Part shown: positions 25,502 to 32,986 of the stretch, piece after piece
How positions within the stretch are numbered: the stretch's first letter is position 1
How the letters are laid out: each line of letters begins with the position of its first letter
Assembly (NCBI GenBank): GCA_036734025.1
Contig: DAIMZI010000004.1
Location: 62,001-126,000 of the forward strand
Reading direction: 5' to 3'
Source: DAIMZI01 sp036734025
Lineage (GTDB): Bacteria > Pseudomonadota > Alphaproteobacteria > Rhizobiales > Rhodomicrobiaceae
Length of the DNA: 64,000 nt
Made by a program: the position numbers and the translations under genes
Notes under the pieces: model-generated
The model's input: the letters and a program-made list of their open reading frames with translations, nothing else
What the model was told of the DNA's origin: nothing
Database searches by the model: none

Positions 25502-25848
25502 TTTCCCGGCGGTGTCTGCGCCTCGCTCGTGTCGCTGCTCACAGGGCCGAACGTCGCAGCCAGCAGGCGCGCGACAATGTCGATATGCCCTCCAACACCG
25601 CCATCGGCCTGCATCTTCGCGACATCGGCATCACAAATGTCATGACCGGCACCGCGCAAGCCCGCCCCGATGATGCGGATCGCATCGAGCGAACGGATGC
25701 GCCCGCTCTGGAAGCGCTGTGCCAGGGCCAGCATGTCCTCATCGCCGAAGCCATGCTCAAGCTCGGCCAGCGCACCCAGGGTCAGGCATAGGCGATAGCG
25801 CCGGCCATCCAGCGCGGCTTCGATCTCGCCGCGATGCGCATTGACCAT
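25495..25848 (-). CDS. GTA tail assembly chaperone (gp10-like, GTA_gp10/DUF3356)
   Basis: A 117-residue protein. VNAHRGEIEAALDGRRYRLC and LTLGALAELEHGFG are the GTA gp10 signature, followed by helices LDAIRIIGAGLRGAG and HIDIVARLLAATFG. It is expected to chaperone the tape measure during tail assembly. The ATG at 25848 is chosen for the GGGAGAGG site just upstream and the family's N-terminus. The gene ends in a slippery heptamer three codons before its stop, giving a lambda G/GT-like short product plus a frameshifted long product. Confidence 0.9.
   Translation of the reverse strand: MVNAHRGEIEAALDGRRYRLCLTLGALAELEHGFGDEDMLALAQRFQSGRIRSLDAIRIIGAGLRGAGHDICDADVAKMQADGGVGGHIDIVARLLAATFGPVSSDTSEAQTPPGKP
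25501..25507 (-). promoter_or_regulatory. Candidate -1 ribosomal frameshift site G GGA AAG in the tail chaperone gene
   Basis: On the minus strand, the codons CCG GGA AAG CCC TGA end gp10. The heptamer G-GGA-AAG obeys the X XXY YYZ rule in the zero frame. A one-base slip re-pairs the two tRNAs on GGG AAA and enters the open tail-chaperone frame at GCC CTG AAC. The same heptamer is the established slippery site of phage lambda G/GT. No downstream stem-loop was verified. Confidence 0.75.
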
Positions 25849-25862
25849 CTGCCTCTCCCTGC

Positions 25863-26276
25863 TCAAGCGGCGCTAAAGCTCAGCGCCCCGGCCGATTCAA
25901 GCGACATCTCGAAGGTAACCTCGCCATCATGCTGACCCGAATATTCGAGTGTGCTGATGTGAAAGGGCCCCTCCACCGTGCCGAAATCGGGCAAGACGAG
26001 CTGCCAGTCGCGGATGAGCGCGGCAAAGAAGGTTTCGCGGACCGTCTCGTCTGAGGCGGCGTCCTTGAAGATGCCGCTGCCGGAAATCCGCGCGGTGCGA
26101 ATGCCGGCGCCGGCCAGCAATTCCCGCCACTGGCCCACCGACTCGGTGTGGGTTATATCGACGGGTGTCGCATTGAAGGCGAGCGTGCGCGCGCGCAGGC
26201 CGGCCACGGTGATGAAGTCGCCTGCGCCGTCGGCATCGACTTTCAAAAGCAGGTCCTTGCCCTTCTGGGCGGTCAT
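25863..26276 (-). CDS. GTA major tail (tube) protein, TP901-1 family (gp9-like)
   Basis: A 137-residue tail tube protein. MTAQKGKDLLLKVD, FITVAGLRARTLAFN, HTESVGQWRELLAGAG and the C-terminal YSGQHDGEVTFEMSLESAGAL are the TIGR02126/TP901-1 tail protein pattern. It polymerises as hexameric rings into the tail tube. It lies 31 bp after the DUF3168 gene and just before gp10, the normal GTA order. Confidence 0.93.
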   Translation of the reverse strand: MTAQKGKDLLLKVDADGAGDFITVAGLRARTLAFNATPVDITHTESVGQWRELLAGAGIRTARISGSGIFKDAASDETVRETFFAALIRDWQLVLPDFGTVEGPFHISTLEYSGQHDGEVTFEMSLESAGALSFSAA

Positions 26277-26306
26277 GTTCGCAGCTCCATGGTTGGTGAA
26301 TTGGGG

Positions 26307-26711
26307 TCAGCTTGCCGGCTCGGTGACGGCGCGCAACCTGAGCACGCCGCGATAGGTCAGCCCGTCTTCATCGCGCCTGGCCTCATAGCCCTCGATGCGC
26401 AGGTTGACGAGCACCGTATCCGAAAGGCCGAGAGCCGCGCCGTCGAGGATGCCTCGCATGGCATCCAGCAACTTGAGAACCTCGCGCTTGCCGGGCGCGC
26501 GCGACCAGACATCAAGCGTAAGGCGATGCTCAAGGCCAGCTTCGGTCGCCGTGCTCCAGTCGCTCACGATCACCGGTCCGATGCTGACATAGGGAAATTG
26601 TGTTGCCTGCGGGACATCGTCGTAAATCGCCGCCCCGCCCAGCAGCGCCGTGAGGTCCGCATCCGCAATCAGCGCATCACGAAGCGCGCGTTGCAGCGCC
26701 CAACTGCTCAT
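26307..26711 (-). CDS. GTA tail terminator, DUF3168 (gp8-like)
   Basis: A 134-residue protein of the DUF3168 family. Landmarks are ALQRALRDALIADADLTALL, IYDDVPQATQFPYVSIGPV and LDVWSRAPGKREVLKLLDAM, ending in LTYRGVLRLRAVTEP. The tail terminator caps the tube at the head end. The ATG at 26711 fits the family N-terminus (MSSWALQRAL); the longer frame to 26771 overlaps the upstream gene. Confidence 0.92.
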   Translation of the reverse strand: MSSWALQRALRDALIADADLTALLGGAAIYDDVPQATQFPYVSIGPVIVSDWSTATEAGLEHRLTLDVWSRAPGKREVLKLLDAMRGILDGAALGLSDTVLVNLRIEGYEARRDEDGLTYRGVLRLRAVTEPAS

Positions 26712-26724
26712 GTCATTGCTCCGA

Positions 26725-27090
26725 TCATCCTCGGTCGCCGCCGCGCCCAAGCGCGCGCAGCGAGCGCGCAATCCGCGCCCTGATCTGGTCCGCGCGCGCC
26801 ATCAAGGCGGGAACCAGGGTTGGCCGCGCCGGTCTTTGCCGGCTGCCGAACTCTGCAAACCAGCCATCCCGCGACACGATCAGCCAGGACAGCGGCTCAG
26901 CGCCGCGCACGACCTCGATCGGCACGGACGGCGCCGATCCGCTCGCGCGCGGCTTAGCCGACGCGGCCATGGCCTCGCGGCGCACCTCATCGGCGCCGGC
27001 GCGCAGCGCCGCCTCCAGCGCCAGCGGACGTTCCAGACGCTTGCGCAAGCCGCCAGGCCCGCGCCATCTGACATTCGTGCGCAGCTTCAC
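26725..27090 (-). CDS. HK97 gp10-like head-tail protein
   Basis: A 121-residue basic protein. The N-terminal helix (GLRKRLERPLALEAALRAGA), DEVRREAM and the C-terminal WFAEFGSRQRPARPTLVPAL are the HK97 gp10 family pattern, where EFGT...aRPFlrPA is the hallmark. The start is GTG at 27090, overlapping the stop of the head-closure gene (GTGA), with GGAG eight bases upstream. The best-known GTA clusters place tail terminator DUF3168 directly after head closure, so this gene appears to be an addition. It may assist head-tail joining. Confidence 0.75.
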   Translation of the reverse strand: MKLRTNVRWRGPGGLRKRLERPLALEAALRAGADEVRREAMAASAKPRASGSAPSVPIEVVRGAEPLSWLIVSRDGWFAEFGSRQRPARPTLVPALMARADQIRARIARSLRALGRGGDRG

Positions 27091-27413
27091 AGCCCGCGCT
27101 CCACGCACACACATCTCAGCCACTGGCCGCGACCGTCCTCATCGAGCACAGCGCGAATATCGAACACGCGCTCACCCATGCAGAACCTGCAGTCGGGCTG
27201 CACATCGGGGTGGTGACGGATGATGATGTCGACCACGCGCTCGCCGGCGATCTGCGCAGCCGTGAGACTTTCCTTGCCGCTGCTTGCGCGGATCTGCGCC
27301 CACAGCCAGTCAACACGGTGCCAGCTCAGCAGCGCGCCGCCGCCGCCATCATCGCTGCGCACGGGACGCTCCAGCGCCACGCGCGCCCGCAGCGCGCCAA
27401 TGCGCGCGCTCAT
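27087..27413 (-). CDS. Head closure/stopper protein (SPP1 gp16 family)
   Basis: A 108-residue head-tail joining protein. IGALRARVALERPVRSDDGG, WLWAQIRASSGKE, AAQIAGERVVDIIIRHH and RVFDIRAVLDEDGRGQWLRC are the phage head-closure pattern (TIGR01563). The ATG at 27413 overlaps the stop of the adaptor gene by 4 bp, which decides the start over a longer frame. It closes the portal channel and joins the tail. Confidence 0.9.
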   Translation of the reverse strand: MSARIGALRARVALERPVRSDDGGGGALLSWHRVDWLWAQIRASSGKESLTAAQIAGERVVDIIIRHHPDVQPDCRFCMGERVFDIRAVLDEDGRGQWLRCVCVERGL

Positions 27414-27982
27414 AGCCGCACCTGCTGATAGGGCGCAAGCAGGCTGCGCACGCCCAGCGGCAATTCCGCAGGGCTGTCGAACACGACCGGCTCGCGCTCC
27501 TGATACCAATGGGCAATCAGCATCATGAGCGCCTGGCGCAGCGGGCCGGGCACATCACTTGGATGTTCGCCGTGCCCCACCGAAACCGTGATCTCGATGC
27601 CGCTGACCCGCCGCCCCGGCGCTGGCCAGACCCCGGCATGCGCCCATATGCGCGCACGCAGGGCCCGGGCATCAAAGCCATACATATCGGAATCGAGCGC
27701 TGATGCCTGGCCTTCCCAATCAAGCAGCCGGATCGTCTTCACCGTTATCAGCGGCCCCAGAGGCAGGCGCACGATACCGTCGTCCGGCCATTCATCGAGG
27801 AAAAGCGACCAGTCCTGCGCGATAAGCGCAATATCGAGCGCCCGCTCGATATGCACGCGCGCGGCAAGGATAAGGCTGGCCACAACGGCATTTTCATCAT
27901 CCGTGCCGATGCGCAGATAGTCCTTGGCCTCAGCCAGGCTCACCGGCTCGACTTGCGGGCCGGCCGTCAGGATCAACGCCAT
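27410..27982 (-). CDS. Head-tail connector/adaptor (gp6-like, TIGR02215)
   Basis: A 190-residue adaptor. PVSLAEAKDYLRIGTDDENA, VVASLILAARVHIERALDIA and the C-terminal VPGPLRQALMMLIAHWYQER with PLGVRSLLAPYQQVRL form the phage_gp6/TIGR02215 signature. It docks to the portal ring. It is the first gene after the intrinsic terminator that follows the capsid gene, so it depends on read-through or an internal promoter. Confidence 0.92.
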   Translation of the reverse strand: MALILTAGPQVEPVSLAEAKDYLRIGTDDENAVVASLILAARVHIERALDIALIAQDWSLFLDEWPDDGIVRLPLGPLITVKTIRLLDWEGQASALDSDMYGFDARALRARIWAHAGVWPAPGRRVSGIEITVSVGHGEHPSDVPGPLRQALMMLIAHWYQEREPVVFDSPAELPLGVRSLLAPYQQVRL

Positions 27983-28008
27983 GACTCAATCCTTCATCCG
28001 CGTGTGAC

Positions 28009-28048
28009 AAAAAAAGTGGCCGCGGCGGGGAGGAAACACCGCGGCCAC
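28009..28048 (-). terminator. Strong intrinsic terminator directly after the capsid gene
   Basis: On the minus strand GTGGCCGCGG (28048-28039), a 13-base loop and CCGCGGCCAC (28025-28016) form a perfect 10-bp GC-rich stem, followed at once by seven T residues (28015-28009). It lies 28 bp after the capsid stop and 26 bp before the adaptor start. Partial termination would raise capsid mRNA relative to downstream connector and tail mRNA. Confidence 0.92.
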
Positions 28049-28076
28049 GCTCGGGCAAAACTGCCGGGAAAGGGGA

Positions 28077-29342
28077 TCAGGCCGTGCCGAATTTCAGCAG
28101 CTTGATGGCGTTGAAATCCTGAACGCCGCCGCCGACCCGTTTGGTCGTGTAGAACAGCACATAGGGTTTGGCGGAGAAGGGATCGCGCAGGATGCGCATG
28201 CCGATCCGGTCAACGACCAGATAGCCGCGCTGAAAATCACCGAAGGCGATCGCGAGCGCGTCTTCGGCAATTCCGGGCATGTCCTCGGTCTCGGTGACGG
28301 GGAAGCCGAGCAGCAGGGGCGCCGTGCCCGCTTCGCTCGCCGGCTGCCAGATATAGTTGCCGTCACTGTCCTTGATCTTGCGGACCTCGCCCTGGGTAGC
28401 GCGGTTCATCACCCAGCTGGCGCCACGGCGATAGCCCGAGCCGATCGTGTAGATCAGGTCGAACAGGTCATGCTCCGGATCCTCGGCCTTGAATTCACCG
28501 GCAACACCGGTTGCCAGATAGCCGATCTGGCCCCAGGTCCAGCTTGCATTGGCAACATTCGTATAGCTGAGGAAGCCCTTGGGCGCGGTGGTGCCGTTGC
28601 CGGCGACGAAAGCGGTGTTTTCCTGTTCGGCAAAGGCGACGCGAACTTCTTCGGCGATCCAGGCATCGATATCGACGGCTGAATCATCGAGCAGCGTCTG
28701 GGTGGCCGCCGGCATGGCATAAAGTTCCATGGTCGGGAAGCTCAGCTCCGCCAGCACGGGGCTGTCGGTCTGCGTGCGGTCCGCGCTTTCGCCCACCCAG
28801 CCGGCAGCCGCGCCGGTCGTGGTGAAGGGCTTCTTGAAGCTGGCGCTGGAGACCTGACGGACGCCGGAGATCGAGCGGATCGGCGAGACCTCGCCAAGCG
28901 AGCGCATGATCGTGGTCTCGATCTCGGTCGGCACAGTGTAACCGCCATCCGGGCCCGAGCCGACCGACATCGCTTTTTCTTCCAGCCGGCGCAGATTGGT
29001 GGTCTCGCCATGACGGATATAGCCATGAAATGCGGCCTTGTGCTCACATGACGCGGCGTTGCCGAAGCTGGGGCCGTCGCCGCGGCGGGGCCGCTGTGCC
29101 TTGATCGCCAGCATGTCCACGGTGCGCTTGTGATCGTCGATGGCGCGGTTGATGCGCGCAAGCTTCTCTTCGGTCACGACATCGCTGGTCAACCGCTCCT
29201 CGATTTCGGCGAGGCGCTCGTCATTGGTCTGCTTGAAGGCTTCAAAGGCGCGCATGAACTCATGAAACGCATTCGCCATTTCGACGGCGGAAACCTCCGG
29301 CTCGGCCTTGGTTTCCAGTTCGGTGTATCTCAATTCTTCCAT
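28077..29342 (-). CDS. HK97-family major capsid protein (GTA gp5-like)
   Basis: A 421-residue capsid precursor. Residues 1-100 are the coiled-coil scaffold-like delta region, removed by the prohead protease. The HK97 fold follows: SVGSGPDGGYTVPTEIETTI, WVGESADRTQTDSPVLAELS, the helix ALDDSAVDIDAWIAEEV-like segment, FVAGNGTTAPKGFLSY, YRRGASWVMNRATQGEVRK and VTETEDMPGIAEDALAIAFGD. Length and order are standard. It follows the protease by one base and is followed by a strong terminator. Confidence 0.97.
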   Translation of the reverse strand: MEELRYTELETKAEPEVSAVEMANAFHEFMRAFEAFKQTNDERLAEIEERLTSDVVTEEKLARINRAIDDHKRTVDMLAIKAQRPRRGDGPSFGNAASCEHKAAFHGYIRHGETTNLRRLEEKAMSVGSGPDGGYTVPTEIETTIMRSLGEVSPIRSISGVRQVSSASFKKPFTTTGAAAGWVGESADRTQTDSPVLAELSFPTMELYAMPAATQTLLDDSAVDIDAWIAEEVRVAFAEQENTAFVAGNGTTAPKGFLSYTNVANASWTWGQIGYLATGVAGEFKAEDPEHDLFDLIYTIGSGYRRGASWVMNRATQGEVRKIKDSDGNYIWQPASEAGTAPLLLGFPVTETEDMPGIAEDALAIAFGDFQRGYLVVDRIGMRILRDPFSAKPYVLFYTTKRVGGGVQDFNAIKLLKFGTA

Positions 29343-29343
29343 T

Positions 29344-29925
29344 TCATCCTCGTTTGCACTTGCGGGTTTCGTCCGCGGCGATGCTCAGACGCCGGGCTGC
29401 CGCCTCCAGCGCGGGCATGAAAGCAGGCGCGGGCGAGCGGCGCTTCAGCGCATTCACTCGCGCCCCGCCCAGCATGGGGAAGGTCACGATGGATATTTCC
29501 CACAGATCGACCTGCGCCAGCCGGCGCGTGCCCGGCTCCGGGCCGCGCCATCTCTTGATCACGCGAAAGCCGATGGACAGGCCATCCAGCCCGCCGCTGC
29601 GCAGCAAGCAATGAACCTCACGCGCCCGGCCGACACCGGACAACAACCGTCCGCGGACAAACAGCCCCTGCCCGTCTTCGCGGATATCGTCCCACACGCC
29701 GATCGGCTCACTCGGGTCGTGCTGGAACAGCATGCGGATGCCGCGCACGCCGCGCGCCGCCAGACTGGCGCGAAAAGCGCCGGGCAGCACGATATCGCCG
29801 CCCGTATCGCGCACACCGAACAGGCTCGCATAGCCCGAGAAGCTGCCATCAGCAGCCGGTGTCGGCGCGCGCGGGCTTGCGGTCCGAGCTGGCTGTCGCG
29901 GGACGGTCGTCAGTTTGGCGTGCAT
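29344..29925 (-). CDS. HK97-family prohead protease (GTA gp4-like)
   Basis: A 193-residue maturation protease. DGSFSGYASLFGVRDTGGDI, VLPGAFRASLAARG, RMLFQHDPSEPIGVWDDIRE, then LDGLSIGFRV and LWEISIVTFPML. The His in FQHDP and Ser in GLSIGF are the catalytic residues of the U35 family. The ATG at 29925 has GGGAGG upstream and overlaps the portal gene by 16 bp; the longer frame to 30015 lies within the portal gene. Confidence 0.94.
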   Translation of the reverse strand: MHAKLTTVPRQPARTASPRAPTPAADGSFSGYASLFGVRDTGGDIVLPGAFRASLAARGVRGIRMLFQHDPSEPIGVWDDIREDGQGLFVRGRLLSGVGRAREVHCLLRSGGLDGLSIGFRVIKRWRGPEPGTRRLAQVDLWEISIVTFPMLGGARVNALKRRSPAPAFMPALEAAARRLSIAADETRKCKRG

Positions 29926-31109
29926 GGCGCGTCGCCTCCCTCGGTGGGGCCATAGCCGATCGCTGCGCGTTTCTCGTTGGTGGTCAGGAACGATGCCTTC
30001 TCCACCCGCTCCCACAGCGCCGCGCGCTCAGACGCCAGCGCCGCCACCTGATCGAGCGCGGGGCGCAGCTCAAGCTCGCCCCCATAGACCGGCCCGAGCC
30101 AGCCCGAGAGGGCCTTCAGCGTGCGGCTGACCAGAGGCAGCACGGTCTGTCGCCAGAACACGCGGTTGGCTTCCTGATAGTTGGAATAGGTATTGTCGCC
30201 GGGAATGCCGAGCAGCATCGGCGGCACGCCAAGCGCCAGCGCGATCTCGCGCGCCGCCAGGTTCTTGGCGCTGATGAAATCCATGTCGCGCGGGCTCATC
30301 GACATCATCTTCCAGTCGAGACCGCCTTCAAGCAGCAGCGGGCGCCCGGCATTGCCGGGGCCGGCATAATTGTGCTCCAGCTCATCCTTCAGCCGCGCGA
30401 ACTGCTCCTCGCTCATGTGCCCGTCGCCGGCGGTATAGACGAGCGCGCCAGACGGCCGTGCGGCATTGTCCAGAAGCGCCTTGTTCCAGATCGAAGCCGC
30501 ATTGTGGATGTCCACCGCCATCGCGGCCGACTCGAGCGGGCTCAGCCCATAATGATCATTGGCCGGATGATAGAGCCGCATATGCAGGATCGGGCGCAGC
30601 CCGTCAGTGTCCTGATCAAAGCGCACGGAATGTCCATCGGCGCTGTATTCATAGGCTTGCGGCCAGCCATCGGCTCCGGGGATGACCCGCACACGATCGG
30701 CACGCAGCACATGCAGCTCGCGCACCTCGCCATCCAGGCTCACGGCTTCCAGATAGGCATTGCCGGCGATCAGCAGCGAGCCATACCAGGCTTCCAGCAG
30801 ATCAGGCCCGCATTCGACCGCGTTCGGGCGCGCCAGCAGATCGCGAAGCGCATGGCGCTCCAGCTCATCGCCGCCTTCAAAACACTGGATCGGAACCGAA
30901 GCCGCGGCTTCCGCGATCATGCGCACCGATCGATAGATGATCGGATTTTTCAGGAAACCCTCGCGCGCCAGGTTGGCATAATCGCGCGGCGTCCAGACCG
31001 GCTGCCCCTGACCGTGAAGCGCAATGAAGGCTCCGGTGGCGCTGGCCTTGGTGTGCTCGGGGCGCAAGGCCCCCAGCGCCGCGACCAGTCGCTGCGTCCA
31101 TCTCGGCAT
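29910..31109 (-). CDS. Phage portal protein (GTA gp3-like)
   Basis: A 399-residue HK97-type portal. Landmarks are WTPRDYANLAREGFLKNPII, YRSVRMIAEAAASVPIQ, LEAWYGSLLIAGNAYLEAVS, LSPLESAAMAVDIHNAASIW, LALGVPPMLLGIPGDNTYSN and YQEANRVFWRQTVLPLVSR. It forms the dodecameric DNA-entry ring. It lies 28 bp after the large terminase gene and overlaps the protease gene. Confidence 0.96.
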   Translation of the reverse strand: MPRWTQRLVAALGALRPEHTKASATGAFIALHGQGQPVWTPRDYANLAREGFLKNPIIYRSVRMIAEAAASVPIQCFEGGDELERHALRDLLARPNAVECGPDLLEAWYGSLLIAGNAYLEAVSLDGEVRELHVLRADRVRVIPGADGWPQAYEYSADGHSVRFDQDTDGLRPILHMRLYHPANDHYGLSPLESAAMAVDIHNAASIWNKALLDNAARPSGALVYTAGDGHMSEEQFARLKDELEHNYAGPGNAGRPLLLEGGLDWKMMSMSPRDMDFISAKNLAAREIALALGVPPMLLGIPGDNTYSNYQEANRVFWRQTVLPLVSRTLKALSGWLGPVYGGELELRPALDQVAALASERAALWERVEKASFLTTNEKRAAIGYGPTEGGDAPCTPN

Positions 31110-31137
31110 GTCTTTTCTCCTGGCCAGAAAGAGCGCC

Positions 31138-32493
31138 TCAACCGCCCAGCGCCCGCAGGCGCGGCGGCTTGCGCTCGCTCAGCATCAATTCGGTGAGCGC
31201 CCACACCAGCGCATCGACCCTGTCGGGGCTGGCGCCGCGCGCATCGTCGGGGCCCAGTGCGCACATTTCGTCTTCCAGTTCGGGAAACGCGCCGACATGA
31301 GCAACGAGATTGCGCTCATAAAGCGCGGCAACCGGCTCGGCGCGGGCATATTTGCCCCGGCTTGCCCGGACCATGCGCACCGCAGCGTGCGGCGCTGCCT
31401 GATTGATGATCTGCGCCACGAGTTCACCGCCCTGATTGACCTCAGCGACGATGCAGTCGGCCTCAAGACTGTCGTGCAGCCGGGCGACCGCCTGCGCCCA
31501 GATCATCGGACGCGCGCCCTGAAGCGTGGCATCCGCCAGCACGAAGGCGCGGCCGTCATCACTGCGCCCGACCGCGATGATGCCGCAGGCATCCGCCTTC
31601 GCGCCGCTGGTCACCGGCGGATCGACGCCCACGACGATCCGCGAAAGAGAGGGCGCGACTTGAACCCGCGCCCTCTCGATCGCGTCTCGCTGCCACAGCC
31701 CGTCATCGCGATCCTCGATCAGTTCGCCGTCGAGTTCCTGGCGCCCCAGACGGGTACCGCGATAACGCCCGACGATCTCGTCGAGAAAGGCCGGAGCGAG
31801 ATTTCCTGCATTTGCATAAGTCGCCGCGCGCGTGACGACGGTGCGCGGATCGGCCAGCAGCCGTTTGAGGAGCGGCCCCGCGCGAGGAGTGGTCGTCACC
31901 ATCTGGCGCGGCTGCTCGCCCAGACGCAGGCCGAACTGAAGCATGTCCCAGGCCGCCTCGGCGTGGCTCCATTTGCCCAGTTCATCGCACCACGCGGCGG
32001 CAAACTGTGGCCCGCGCAGGCTTTCAGGATCAGCCGCGGAATAAAGCTGCGCCTTGGCGCCGTTCGGCCATTCCAGTTCGCCGCGAGAGGCAGAATAACG
32101 GGGCCGTTCGGCATCTGCATGAACGGCCATGAGACCCGAGACGCCCTCGACCATGATCGCGCGCGCCTCATCGAGTTGCGGCCCGAGCAGCGCGATACGC
32201 TCAGCCGGCGCATTGGCAAATGGCGCCAGCCCAAGCGCCATGCCGCGCACCCATTCAGCGCCCGCACGGGTCTTTCCCGCGCCGCGCCCGCCCATGAAGA
32301 GCCAGGTCGTCCAGGGGGCGCCGCCCGGCGTGCTCGCTGGCGGCAACTGATCATCACGTGCCCAGACCAGCCAGTCATCGAGCAGGAAGCGGATCTCCTC
32401 GGCGCTTAGTGAGCGCAGGAATTCATCGATCCCCGCGTCCGGCGCGCAGCCTCGCAAGGCGCTGCGCAAGCTCTGAGCGCAGTCTGTCGGCAT
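31138..32493 (-). CDS. Large terminase / DNA-packaging ATPase-nuclease (GTA gp2-like)
   Basis: A 451-residue packaging motor. The Walker A is GGRGAGKTRAG (about 68-78), and the Walker B region around FAAAWCDELGKWSHAEAAWD. The C-terminal RuvC-like nuclease begins RIVVGVDPPVTSG (about 265-277) with later acidic residues DCIVAEVNQGGELV and DRVDALVWALTEL. The first 71 bp overlap the TerS gene in another frame. GTA terminases package random host DNA by headful; that specificity cannot be read from sequence. Confidence 0.95.
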   Translation of the reverse strand: MPTDCAQSLRSALRGCAPDAGIDEFLRSLSAEEIRFLLDDWLVWARDDQLPPASTPGGAPWTTWLFMGGRGAGKTRAGAEWVRGMALGLAPFANAPAERIALLGPQLDEARAIMVEGVSGLMAVHADAERPRYSASRGELEWPNGAKAQLYSAADPESLRGPQFAAAWCDELGKWSHAEAAWDMLQFGLRLGEQPRQMVTTTPRAGPLLKRLLADPRTVVTRAATYANAGNLAPAFLDEIVGRYRGTRLGRQELDGELIEDRDDGLWQRDAIERARVQVAPSLSRIVVGVDPPVTSGAKADACGIIAVGRSDDGRAFVLADATLQGARPMIWAQAVARLHDSLEADCIVAEVNQGGELVAQIINQAAPHAAVRMVRASRGKYARAEPVAALYERNLVAHVGAFPELEDEMCALGPDDARGASPDRVDALVWALTELMLSERKPPRLRALGG

Positions 32494-32986
32494 CGCTGGC
32501 GCTCAACTGGGCGGATGCTGGATGTGCGTCCTTGCCGCGGCGCGCGCTCCCGGCCTGCGCACTCGCTTTGTCTTCCATCGCCTGGAGCCGCTCGAACAAG
32601 CGCACCATGGTGTTGAGTGTGCGTGCATTTCTCTCGCTTTCGGCGGCCGAGACCGCGCCCTCGTTCTGCTTTTCTTCGAATTCGCTCATCTTGCGCTCCA
32701 GCGCGCTGTACAATCGGGCGATCAGACGGTTCTTGCCGCCGTGCGCCTGTGGCTTGCTTGTGCGCCCGTCCCGCCCGCGCGAAGCCTTTGCCTGCCCGCG
32801 CGAAGCCTTTGCCTGCCCGCGCGAAGCCTTCGCCTGTGCACGCCTCGCCCAGCCCTCGCGCGAGGCGCGGCGATAGAGCGTTGCTGCACTGATCTTGTAT
32901 TCGGCGCAGATTTGACGAACGCTCAGCTTGCCGAGCGCATAGGCAGAGGCGATGTCCGCCCACCTCGTTGCGTCATCCTCGCTCAT
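32423..32986 (-). CDS. GTA gp1-like small terminase with HTH and heptapeptide repeats
   Basis: A 187-residue protein, first gene of the cluster. The N-terminal helix-turn-helix (YALGKLSVRQICAEYKISAA, TLYRRASREGW) is followed by a basic linker containing three AKASRGQ-type repeats (about 52-72). A coiled-coil helix follows (ARLYSALERKMSEFEEKQNE, RTLNTMVRLFERLQAME), then a charged C-terminus. The domain order fits TerS, which recruits DNA to the large subunit. It starts at ATG 32986 downstream of a 612-bp intergenic region that should hold the operon promoter. Confidence 0.85.
   Translation of the reverse strand: MSEDDATRWADIASAYALGKLSVRQICAEYKISAATLYRRASREGWARRAQAKASRGQAKASRGQAKASRGRDGRTSKPQAHGGKNRLIARLYSALERKMSEFEEKQNEGAVSAAESERNARTLNTMVRLFERLQAMEDKASAQAGSARRGKDAHPASAQLSASDADRLRSELAQRLARLRAGRGDR
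32774..32836 (-). repeat. Three tandem 21-bp repeats inside the TerS gene
   Basis: Three head-to-tail 21-bp units at 32774-32794, 32795-32815 and 32816-32836. The first two are identical and the third differs at one base. Each encodes seven residues (AKASRGQ phase) of a basic linker, so copy-number change would not shift the frame. Confidence 0.95.

Noticed and set aside
29859..32409. Long plus-strand open frames opposite portal and terminase
   Set aside because: They mirror the third-position GC bias of the real genes on the other strand and have no recognisable motif.
32774..32836. CRISPR-like repeats
   Set aside because: The three 21-bp units are head to tail with no spacers and lie inside a coding gene in frame.
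13161..32986. Ordinary temperate prophage
   Set aside because: No integrase, excisionase, repressor, replication gene or flanking attachment repeat is visible. Gene order, the 194-residue tape measure and the GTA-specific gp10, DUF2163, DUF2460 and megatron genes fit a GTA better.
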